Source: Chloroflexota bacterium
Lineage (GTDB): Bacteria > Chloroflexota > UBA6077 > JACCZL01
Assembly: GCA_020850535.1 (NCBI GenBank)
Contig: JADZEM010000168.1
Location: forward strand, 1-50,920
Reading direction: 5' to 3'
Length of the DNA: 50,920 nucleotides
Below, piece after piece: positions 8,136 through 15,125 of the stretch. The notes beneath the pieces were generated by a model. It did no database searches. It was not told the DNA's origin and saw only the letters and a program-made list of their open reading frames with translations. Each line of letters opens with the position of its first letter. The stretch's first letter is position 1. A program made the translations under genes and the position numbers.

Positions 8136-9107
8136 TCACGCGAACGCGGTCCCCTGGTTTGGCGGGGCCAGCGTCAGCGGCCCGGTCACGCTGTTGTGCA
8201 GGACTCCCGCTTCAGGCAGGTCCGGCAGCTCCAGGTCGAGCGTGTCGCCGGGCTGCAGCCCCAGCCCGCGCTTCCAGCCGACTCCGGCCGGCGTCCCCGT
8301 CGCGATCACGTCGCCAGGGAGCAGCGTCACCGTCTGGCTGATGTGGGCGATCTGCTCGGCCAGCGTGAAGATCATCGTCGAGGTGTTGCCGTCCTGCTGG
8401 ACCGTGCCGTTGCGGGTCAGCTTCAGGCGCACGTTCTGCGGGTCCGGCACCAGTTCTCGCGGAAGCATGTACGGCCCCATCGGCGTGCCGGTGTCGAAGT
8501 TCTTGCTCTCCAGCCAGTCCGACGCGAAGTTCGGCCAGTCTGGCCGCTGGATGATGTCGCGGGCCGAGATGTCGTTGACGATGGTGTAGCCGGCAACGTA
8601 GTCGAGTGCGTCCTTCACGAAGACGTTGCGGCATGGCCGGGCGATGACCGCGCCAAGCTCGCACTCCCAGTCCACCTGCTTGCTGGTGTGCGGCAGCACG
8701 ATGGTCTCATTTGGGCCGACGACGCTGTGCGGCAGCTTGATGCAGACGTACGGGCGGGTGGCGCTCTTGTCCGGCGGCGTCACGCCGGCCTCGGCGGCGA
8801 AATCGTAGTAGTTGAAGACGGTGCAGAAGATCGCCCGTGGGAACCGCAGCGGGGCCAGCACCCGCACAGACGGGTCGGCAGGATCCAGGGCCGGGGTCCA
8901 TGGGTCAATGCCGGCAGCCAGTCCGTAGATCGCCGCTCTGAAGTTGTCCCAGTGTTGGAGCAGACCGAACAGGCCGGCGTGCAGCGCCGGACGGTCGGGC
9001 GCAAGCTGATCGAGCGGGTAGAGCCGTCCATCCAGCACCAGCGCGCCAACCTCGCGCTCGCGGTCGCCGATTCGGCGGGCAATCGTCGCCAGTGAGAACC
9101 TACGCAT
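8136..9107 (-). CDS. Fumarylacetoacetate hydrolase family protein
   Basis: 323 residues. The start at 9107 is chosen because GGAGG lies five bases upstream; the open frame extends further 5' but without family-like sequence. The FAH C-terminal fold is clear: FNYYDFAAE, then DWECELGAV with the metal-binding glutamates, GYTIVNDISARD, NFDTGTPMGP and PGDVIATGTPAGVG. Such enzymes are Mg/Mn-dependent and cleave C-C bonds or isomerise or decarboxylate 2-oxo acids in aromatic or sugar-acid catabolism. No partner enzymes of a known aromatic pathway adjoin it, so the substrate is open. It is cytoplasmic. The divergent neighbour is the PQQ-type sugar dehydrogenase. Confidence 0.88.
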   Translation of the reverse strand: MRRFSLATIARRIGDREREVGALVLDGRLYPLDQLAPDRPALHAGLFGLLQHWDNFRAAIYGLAAGIDPWTPALDPADPSVRVLAPLRFPRAIFCTVFNYYDFAAEAGVTPPDKSATRPYVCIKLPHSVVGPNETIVLPHTSKQVDWECELGAVIARPCRNVFVKDALDYVAGYTIVNDISARDIIQRPDWPNFASDWLESKNFDTGTPMGPYMLPRELVPDPQNVRLKLTRNGTVQQDGNTSTMIFTLAEQIAHISQTVTLLPGDVIATGTPAGVGWKRGLGLQPGDTLDLELPDLPEAGVLHNSVTGPLTLAPPNQGTAFA

Positions 9108-9304
9108 GGCTGCCTCCGCAGGCCAAAATGATGCCATAGGCGGGGGCTGATTCCTTCGGTGCATCGGACCCGGACAGCCCAGGCGCATGCGGCGTCATGA
9201 AAATCGTTGCGGACGCCGGCACCGGACGTGCAATCCTCCCGCACATTCGCCGGTGATGCTCTGCCGGGTCGGAGCACACGCGCGCACTCTCGGAGGACGT
9301 TCAG

Positions 9305-10594
9305 ATGGCGCCTCGCGGACGGCTGCTCCTGGCCGGCGCGCTCTCAGCCCTGCTCCTGGCGTGTCAGTCCGCCAGCGCCGCCTCGCCCAGCCAGCCGGCT
9401 CCCGCGACCGGCCCGACCGGGCAGGCCGCCGCCAGGCCGGCCGCCTCCAGCAATCCAGCGGCGGCCTCCCAGCCTGTCAGCGCCGCGAAACCGCCGGCAG
9501 TCCAGCAATCGGACGCCGCGCCGCGCATTCGCCTGGAAGCCCTCCCGTTCGGGTTTCGGCAGCCGCTCTTCCTGACTCATGCCGGCGACGGCAGGGGCAG
9601 ACAGTTCGTCGTCGAGAAGGGCGGCGCCATCCGCATCGTCAAGGGTGGCCAACTGGTCCCGACGCCGTTCCTCGACATCCAGGCCCGGGTGCGAGCCTCC
9701 GGCAGCGAGCAGGGGCTGCTCGGGCTGGCGTTCCACCCGCGCTACGCCGAGAACGGCCGCTTCTTCGTCGCCTACACCGACAGTAGCGGCCGCAACACCG
9801 TCGAGCGGTATCAGGTCTCCAGTGACCCGGATCGGGGCGATCCGTCCACCGGCGTCACGCTGCTCTCAATAGATGACCCGGCCCAGAATCACAACGGTGG
9901 CATGCTGACGTTCGGACCAGACGGCATGCTCTGGGTCGGGACCGGCGACGGCGGCGGCTCCGGCGACCGCTACGGCAACGGCCAGAACAGGCAGACTCTC
10001 CTCGGCAAGATGCTGCGGCTCGACGTGGACAGCGGTGAGCCGTATGGCATCCCCGCCGACAACCCGTTCGTCGGCCAGCCAGAGTACCGCCCGGAGATCT
10101 GGGCGATGGGGCTGCGGAACCCCTGGCGCTACACGTTCGACCGGGCCACCGGCGACCTCTGGATCGCGGACGTGGGCCAGAACGCCTATGAAGAGATCGA
10201 CCTGGTGACCGCCGGCACGGCCGGCGGCCTGAACTTCGGCTGGCCGCTCATGGAGGGGATGCACTGCTTCCCCGAGTCGGCAAGCTGCGACCAGACGCCC
10301 TATGTCCGGCCGGTTGCCGAGTATGGCCGTGGCGGCGGCTGCTCGGTCACGGGCGGCTACGTCTACCGTGGGTCCGCCTCCCCGAGTCTCCAGGGCCTCT
10401 ACTTCTTCGGGGACTTCTGCACCGGGCGCGTCTGGTCGCTGGATCGCCAGGGCGACGGATGGCGCATGACCGAGCAGTTGCAGCAGGCGATTCAGATCAG
10501 CTCGTTTGGCGAGGACGAGGCGGGCGAGGTCTACCTGACGACGTTCAGCGGCGGCGACGGCAGCCACCAGATCTACCGAATCGTCGCGCAGTAG
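9305..10594 (+). CDS. PQQ-dependent sugar dehydrogenase-like lipoprotein
   Basis: 429 residues. A lipoprotein signal (LLLAC lipobox near residue 20) is followed by an Ala/Pro/Ser-rich spacer of about 60 residues and a six-bladed propeller of the glucose/sorbosone dehydrogenase family (PF07995). Characteristic blocks: SEQGLLGLAFHP, NHNGGMLTFGPDG, VGTGDGGGSGD, GLRNPWRYTFD and ADVGQNAYEEID. The family oxidises sugars with PQQ in the cell envelope, though many members have untested substrates. GGAGG lies eight bases before the ATG. It stands alone, divergent from the FAA hydrolase gene. PQQ biosynthesis genes are not in the window, so cofactor supply cannot be judged. Confidence 0.88.
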   Translation: MAPRGRLLLAGALSALLLACQSASAASPSQPAPATGPTGQAAARPAASSNPAAASQPVSAAKPPAVQQSDAAPRIRLEALPFGFRQPLFLTHAGDGRGRQFVVEKGGAIRIVKGGQLVPTPFLDIQARVRASGSEQGLLGLAFHPRYAENGRFFVAYTDSSGRNTVERYQVSSDPDRGDPSTGVTLLSIDDPAQNHNGGMLTFGPDGMLWVGTGDGGGSGDRYGNGQNRQTLLGKMLRLDVDSGEPYGIPADNPFVGQPEYRPEIWAMGLRNPWRYTFDRATGDLWIADVGQNAYEEIDLVTAGTAGGLNFGWPLMEGMHCFPESASCDQTPYVRPVAEYGRGGGCSVTGGYVYRGSASPSLQGLYFFGDFCTGRVWSLDRQGDGWRMTEQLQQAIQISSFGEDEAGEVYLTTFSGGDGSHQIYRIVAQ

Positions 10595-10943
10595 CGTGCG
10601 CCCGGAGCAGCACCGATGCCTGGCACGAATTGTGCAGCGCTGAATCATGCCCGGGCACGCCGATACACTCGGTAGGGCCACATCACCCAGATATGAGACG
10701 CTATGGCGCATATGCGCGCAGCGTCAGCAAGCACAGCCACAGCCCGGAGAGCGCACGTGGCAGCGGTATGCCGCCAGCCGCCCGGACCGCTCCCTGTGGC
10801 GCTGTTGACGGGCGCACGTCGCTCCAGGCGCGAAGGACACCGAGTTGACCACCAGATCGCCTGCCGCGCGGCGCGGCCTTCTTAGCCGTTTCCTGCATCA
10901 TCTCCGCACCAACCTGACGCCTCTGCGCGGAAGCTGCTAGACG
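10595..10943. other. Intergenic, no gene seen; possible promoter
   Basis: No credible coding sequence. It contains TACACT at 10664-10669, a hexamer used as a -10 element by the tRNA gene in this window, but without a recognisable -35. The perfect palindrome GCGCATATGCGC lies at 10706-10717; the same 12-mer recurs upstream of a small membrane gene at 19553. Both could bear on expression of the response regulator that follows. Confidence 0.4.
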
Positions 10944-11393
10944 ATGGAGGGGAGACACCAGGGGGGTTCGGCGGTCTGTGAGAAGCAGCCGGCCTCATCA
11001 TACCCGGCGGCAACGTCGGTCTCGGAAGCACCGACGGCTACCGTCATCCTGGTCGTTGACGACGATCCGGAGATCCGCGATCTGGTCCGCTGGCTGCTCG
11101 AGGACGAGGGCTGGACGGTTCAGACGGCGGTAGACGGCCTGGACGCGTTGCGGCAGGCAACGGCGGCGCGGCCATCGCTCATCATCCTGGACATGGGCCT
11201 GCCGCTGCTCAACGGCGAAGAGGTCGCGCGGCGGCTCCACCATCATTATGTCGATCCGCCGCCGATACTGGTGGTGAGCGCCGACGCCCGCGTCGGCGAG
11301 CGGGCAGCGCGGATCGGCGCGGCATCCTACCTGCACAAGCCGTTCGACGTGGACGTGCTCGCGCGACTGGTGCGGACGACGCTGGGCCAGTGA
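10944..11393 (+). CDS. Stand-alone response regulator receiver protein
   Basis: 149 residues: about 32 poorly conserved N-terminal residues and one receiver (REC) domain. The acidic pocket D39-D40-D41, phospho-acceptor D83 (LIILDMGLP) and K132 (LHKPFD) are all present, so it should be phosphorylatable. There is no DNA-binding or enzymatic output domain, which is typical of CheY/Spo0F-like single-domain regulators. No histidine kinase is nearby, so the partner must be elsewhere. ATG 10944 is the only standard start in frame before the domain, and its ribosome site is weak (GGAAG 10 bases upstream). Confidence 0.88.
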   Translation: MEGRHQGGSAVCEKQPASSYPAATSVSEAPTATVILVVDDDPEIRDLVRWLLEDEGWTVQTAVDGLDALRQATAARPSLIILDMGLPLLNGEEVARRLHHHYVDPPPILVVSADARVGERAARIGAASYLHKPFDVDVLARLVRTTLGQ

Positions 11394-11402
11394 CCGGCCC
11401 GG

Positions 11403-11437
11403 GTCGTGGGTCGTGGGTCGTGGGTCGTGGGTCGTGG
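11403..11437. repeat. Heptamer microrepeat GTCGTGG
   Basis: Five perfect tandem copies of GTCGTGG lie directly after the response regulator stop. Similar GATCGTGGG/CCCACGATC sequences form a hairpin at 31013-31053, and the complement-like CCCACGC repeats lie at 851-900. Confidence 0.8.
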
Positions 11438-11490
11438 AAGCATGCCGGCTGATGCGGGTCGATGTGCCGTGGCAATCACGCAACTCCCCA

Positions 11491-11817
11491 TGTCATCCTG
11501 AGCGCAGCGAAGGACCTCACCCGCCGACACGAGCGTTGATGGTCAGCGGGTGACACCAGAGTTGACGGTCAGCGGGTGAGATCCTTCACGTCGCTCGCAA
11601 GCTCGCTCGTTCAGGATGACATGCGGAGGTCGTTCGCAAGCTCGCTCGTTCAGGATGACATGCGGAGGTTGCTCGCAGGCTCGCTCGTTCAGGATGACAT
11701 GTGGAGGTCGTTCGCAGGCTCGCTCGTTCAGGATGACATGCGGAGGTCGCTCGCAAGCTCGCTCGTTCAGGATGGCATGTGGAGGTCGCTCGCAAGCTCG
11801 CTCGTTCAGGATGACAG
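11491..11817. repeat. Family A hairpin plus 39-bp tandem array
   Basis: Positions 11491-11530 repeat the CATCCTGAGCGCAGCGAAGG arm seen at 685. Their inverted partner, CAGCGGGTGAGATCCTTC, follows at about 11569-11588. From 11591 the sequence becomes a tandem array of a 39-bp unit that begins TCGCTCGCAAGCTCGCTCG and ends in GATGACATGCGGAGG: copies at 11591, 11630, 11669, 11708, 11747 and a partial at 11786-11817. Units differ by one to three substitutions. The 39-nt period is a multiple of three, so long spurious ORFs cross it. The last copy supplies the stop codon of the aldolase gene on the minus strand. Confidence 0.88.
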
Positions 11818-12639
11818 GCTCGTCGCCGAGCGCCGACCGCTGGCCCTCAACGTTCGCACCAGCGGCTCCAGCAGCGCCTGCGACTGCCGACGGATCATCC
11901 CAAGCTCGCTTGAGTACGCGATCATCTGCGCCCCACGCTCGATCCACCGCTGCGCCGTCTCCGGCTCCTCGGCGTTGATCGCCACAGCAACGCCGCGCGC
12001 CCGGCAGGCCGCCAGCACGCGCTCTGCCGCCTCCAGCACAGTCGGGTGCGTCATCTGCCCCGGCACCCCGTACGACGACGACAGATCGCCTGTCCCGACG
12101 AAAACCACGTCCGGGCCGCCGTCGAGAATCGCTTCAACCGCCTCGACGCCGGCCCGCGTCTCGATCATCGCCAGCGTCAGCACGCTCGCGTTCGCTTCGG
12201 CAACGTACCGATCGCGGTCCACCAGCCGAAAGCCAGTGTTTCCCAACCCGAAGACCTGCCCACGTTCTCCAACCGGCGGGTAGCGCGACCAGCTGACCAG
12301 TTTGCGGACCTCGTCCGTCGTCTCGACGTGCGGGGCCTGGATGCCCGCGGCGCCGTAGTCGAGGTAGCGCTGTACACCTGAGCGTTCGAGGTCCGGCAGC
12401 TTGACGATGGTCGCGAGGCCGGCCTGCCGAGCGGACAGCGTGAACTGCGCGACCGACGAGGCATCCAGCGGCGCATGCTCCAGGTCGATCAGCACGAAGT
12501 CCCACCCCGCCTCTGCCAACACCACCGCAAGGCCCGGCGAGAGCAGATCGAAGATCAGCGGTCCCAGCACCACCTCGCCCGCACGCAGACGGCGCGCGAG
12601 ATCGCCGGGAACGGCCAGCGGCGCGGGCACATCAGTCAT
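11806..12639 (-). CDS. HpcH/HpaI family aldolase
   Basis: 277 residues of the class II pyruvate aldolase family (2-keto-3-deoxyglucarate or 4-hydroxy-2-oxoheptanedioate aldolases; also citrate lyase beta-like). Seen: LIDLEHAPLD with the catalytic His, QAPHVET, MIETRAGVEAV with the metal-binding Glu, and FVGTGDLSSSYG with the metal-binding Asp region. ATG 12639 is chosen because AGGAGG lies seven bases upstream; the ATG two codons earlier is only one base from it. The longer open frame upstream runs through a tandem repeat and is not coding. The stop and the last few residues come from the 39-bp array. It may cooperate with the adjacent glycosidase gene in sugar-acid breakdown (inference). Confidence 0.87.
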   Translation of the reverse strand: MTDVPAPLAVPGDLARRLRAGEVVLGPLIFDLLSPGLAVVLAEAGWDFVLIDLEHAPLDASSVAQFTLSARQAGLATIVKLPDLERSGVQRYLDYGAAGIQAPHVETTDEVRKLVSWSRYPPVGERGQVFGLGNTGFRLVDRDRYVAEANASVLTLAMIETRAGVEAVEAILDGGPDVVFVGTGDLSSSYGVPGQMTHPTVLEAAERVLAACRARGVAVAINAEEPETAQRWIERGAQMIAYSSELGMIRRQSQALLEPLVRTLRASGRRSATSLSS

Positions 12640-12677
12640 CGCCATGCCTCCTGGGCGGGCAGCATGCTGCGCCACGC

Positions 12678-12741
12678 CGTGCAGCACACCTGCCGTGCAG
12701 CACACCTGCCGTGCAGCACACCTGCCGTGCAGCACACCTGC
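12678..12741. repeat. Four 16-bp tandem repeats in a gene leader
   Basis: Four perfect tandem copies of CGTGCAGCACACCTGC at 12678, 12694, 12710 and 12726, each containing the odd palindrome GTGC-A-GCAC. A separate perfect 12-bp palindrome, GCAGCATGCTGC, lies at about 12659-12670. The array lies 39 bases upstream of the aldolase start and 40 bases beyond the stop of the glycosidase gene, where promoter or operator sites for the aldolase would be expected. Repeated protein-binding sites are one possibility; simple slippage is another. Confidence 0.8.
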
Positions 12742-12780
12742 CGCCGTCGGTGCCCGGGTGCTGGCGGCCGGCTGTCTCCC

Positions 12781-14655
12781 TCATGGCAGCGGATCGCGGA
12801 CGGGCGTCGGCGGGCGGTAGTCCAGGTCGAGCAGGCCGAACTCGCCGGACCGCGTCAGCCGCACCATCAACGACTGGTTCGGCTCGAACGTGAGGGTGAC
12901 CTGCTGGCTCACGCCGCCGTAGCTCAGCGTCACCGTCCGCTCGACGGCCGCCTCCGCGTACGACTGCCCGTAGAGCAGCGGATACCTGACCCCCTGCGCC
13001 AGCGGATGCGCGAAGAAGATCAGCAGCTCGCCGGCGCCCTGCCGCGCCCAGTAGGGCGGGAGGTCGTCGCCGGCCACCAGCGGCCGGACCGCCAGTTGCT
13101 CGGCGCTCCGGACCACGTTGGGCAGCGACGCAAGCTCCTCCAGCCACCCGGCGTACCGCGGATGTCGCCGCATGCCCGGCAGGTTCGGCGCGCGCTTGAG
13201 CACGACGGGCGCGCCGGCCCGCGCCAGCCGCACGATCTGTTCGAGGGCAGCGGCGTCCATCCACGCCACATCCACGTAGAGCGCCCCGACACCGACCCCG
13301 CCCACCCGGATTTCGCCATCGGCGTACTCGGCGTGGCGCAGGAACGGCTCGCTGATCCACAGCGGGTGGTAGCCCTCAACCTCAGGGGGCGGCGCGGCGT
13401 GGCGCAGCTCCCACGCGAACGTCTCGCCTGGCTGGCGCTGCTCCTCCGGGGCGCGATCTGCAATCAGCGCATCCTCGAACGGCAGGTACACGGCTACCTG
13501 CGCGAACGGTCGGCCACGCCGCAGCATGCCGCAGACGGTCTCCAGGTAGGCGTTGAAGTCCGCCAGCTCGGCCGCCAGCGGCACATCCGACCCCAGGTGG
13601 ACCGACGCGAAGAACTCGTTGGTCCCCATCGGGCCGTTGAACGGCAGCCCGTGCCAGACGATGCCGTTCGCGCCATTCGCCAGGGCGGCATCGGCCACCA
13701 GCTTGAGATCGGCCGCCTGCTCCTTGCGCCAGTAGCGCGCCGCCCCGACATTGCCCGGCCCGATGACGCCGTACAGCGAGCTGAACAGCTCGCAGGTCAC
13801 CAGATCCTTCCCGACCAGCGCGGCCGCCGAGGCCGGAATCCGCGAGTAGGCCGGCGGGTACAGCGGCGCCTCGGCCTCGGGCACGTCCACCGAGGCGTAG
13901 GCCACCAGCGGATCGACCGGCAGCCCGTGGCACTGCGCCCGTGAGATCGCGCCCTGCTCTCGGCAGACCTGCGCGAACGCCTCGAAGAAGCCGCTCAGCA
14001 GCGCGCTTCCGACCATGCGGCGGTACTCGTAGCGCATGTGCGGATGCGTCCGTGCCAGATCGAGACGGCCCTCCAGGCGGTAGCCGTAGCGGGCCTCGAA
14101 CTGGTCCCAGAGGTCGGCTGTCCAGAGGTCGGCGGCCTCAAGCTCCTGTGCGTCGCAGAAGAGGGCCGAAGGCTGCCCGCTCAGGGCCGGCAGGAAGAAT
14201 CCAGACAGCGGCTCGGCGTACCGTCGCAGGGCCGTTTCGGAGAGGTGATCCACGATCAGGCGCGGCCCCGCCTCCCACGAGCCGTTGAGGCGCCGCGGCG
14301 ATGGCCCGTCCAGCACTTGCTGGGCCTCGGCCAGCCCCACCTGCGAGCCGCCGAACGGCGAGCCGCTCCCGAAGGTGAAGTCACAGCCCAGCCCGATGTT
14401 CTCGGCGTACCGTTTGGCGTACCCGATCAGCCCGCCCAGCTCGTCGCCCAGCCACTCCGGGCGCGGCGCATCCGACCGCCGCGACCGCCAGGTCGGGTCG
14501 ATCCAGGCCAGCTCGACGCCGCCGAAGCCGTTCGCGTTCAACCAGTCGAGCTGCGCGGCGATGTGCGCCCGCATGAACGGGCCGTCCAGCCACCACCAAC
14601 GCACATACGGGCGCGACGACTCGTAGCCTGGGTACGCGGTCGGATCTGGGACCAT
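12781..14655 (-). CDS. Putative glycoside hydrolase (GH106-like)
   Basis: 624 residues, cytoplasmic as no signal peptide is seen. The N-terminal block PYVRWWWLDGPFMRAHI, then LNANGFGGVELAW, resembles the opening of GH106 alpha-L-rhamnosidase-type enzymes: an R-W-W-W motif, then a TIM-barrel strand with GGVE. Further barrel-like elements are CDFTFGSGSPFGG, SRAQCHGLP and CELFSSLYG. A beta-rich C-terminal part follows from about residue 530. I recognise the fold family, not a tested activity; other glycosidases with similar TIM barrels are possible. It is upstream of the aldolase in the same direction, 141 bases apart. A GATC-rich palindrome lies just upstream of the start. Confidence 0.6.
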   Translation of the reverse strand: MVPDPTAYPGYESSRPYVRWWWLDGPFMRAHIAAQLDWLNANGFGGVELAWIDPTWRSRRSDAPRPEWLGDELGGLIGYAKRYAENIGLGCDFTFGSGSPFGGSQVGLAEAQQVLDGPSPRRLNGSWEAGPRLIVDHLSETALRRYAEPLSGFFLPALSGQPSALFCDAQELEAADLWTADLWDQFEARYGYRLEGRLDLARTHPHMRYEYRRMVGSALLSGFFEAFAQVCREQGAISRAQCHGLPVDPLVAYASVDVPEAEAPLYPPAYSRIPASAAALVGKDLVTCELFSSLYGVIGPGNVGAARYWRKEQAADLKLVADAALANGANGIVWHGLPFNGPMGTNEFFASVHLGSDVPLAAELADFNAYLETVCGMLRRGRPFAQVAVYLPFEDALIADRAPEEQRQPGETFAWELRHAAPPPEVEGYHPLWISEPFLRHAEYADGEIRVGGVGVGALYVDVAWMDAAALEQIVRLARAGAPVVLKRAPNLPGMRRHPRYAGWLEELASLPNVVRSAEQLAVRPLVAGDDLPPYWARQGAGELLIFFAHPLAQGVRYPLLYGQSYAEAAVERTVTLSYGGVSQQVTLTFEPNQSLMVRLTRSGEFGLLDLDYRPPTPVRDPLP

Positions 14656-14680
14656 GCGCCTGACGCCCCCTCTGTTTCGC

Positions 14681-14710
14681 TGATCCGATCAGATCTGATC
14701 TGATCCGATC
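14681..14710. promoter_or_regulatory. Possible operator upstream of the glycosidase gene
   Basis: TGATCCGATC occurs as a direct repeat at 14681-14690 and 14701-14710. Between them lies a perfect 14-bp palindrome, GATCAGATCTGATC, at 14687-14700. The cluster begins 26 bases upstream of the glycosidase ATG, a position typical of repressor operators of sugar genes. No regulator gene is adjacent. Confidence 0.45.
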
Positions 14711-14868
14711 TCATCTCGGATGCCGTCAATGGGCAGGATGCCACACCGGCAAGCCTCGGCGTCGGGGCCGCGGCGCGCCGCCACGATTCTACCGGCCAGC
14801 ATCCGAGTGTGCGACTCGAAGCCGCGCGACGCCTTGGCAATCACATGTCGAGCGCGTCATGCAGCGTC

Positions 14869-15000
14869 GTCGGGAGTTGAAAGCCCCGCCTACACTCCTG
14901 CAGTCGCTGCGCGACGCTCCAGGTTCACCAGTCGATGGCTGTTCCTGATACCCGTCGCGCAGCGACGGCGTGACTGTAGGCGGGGACAGCAGTCCCCGAC
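14869..15000. repeat. Dispersed 132-bp palindrome, family C copy 1
   Basis: Two 48-nt arms (14869-14916 and 14953-15000) are imperfect reverse complements, sharing CCCCGCCTACA and GTCGCTGCGCGACG, with a 36-nt loop. A second copy starts at 50823 and is cut by the window end. The arms are themselves partly palindromic (CGTCGCTGCGCGACG). It lies in the 470-nt gap between the divergent glycosidase and amidase genes, in which I see no coding sequence. Confidence 0.85.
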
Positions 15001-15125
15001 CTCCCGTTTTCTGGTGTTTTGGGAACACCAACGAACATGCACCTGTCCTACGCGCGACGCCCGACCGTGCGTGGAATACTACCCGGCGACACACACGACT
15101 CTTGACCGCGCAAGGAGCACCACCG

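Noticed and set aside
11586-11795. Open frames on both strands across the 39-bp array
   Set aside because: A repeat length divisible by three leaves frames open by itself; the product would be a simple 13-residue repeat with no coding signals.
12640-12735. Extended N-terminus of the aldolase
   Set aside because: It is translated from the 16-bp tandem repeat; AGGAGG spacing favours ATG 12639.
14970-15125. N-terminal extension of the amidase
   Set aside because: It is encoded by the palindromic repeat arm, has no ribosome site, and conserved sequence begins at ATG 15126, which has AAGGAG.
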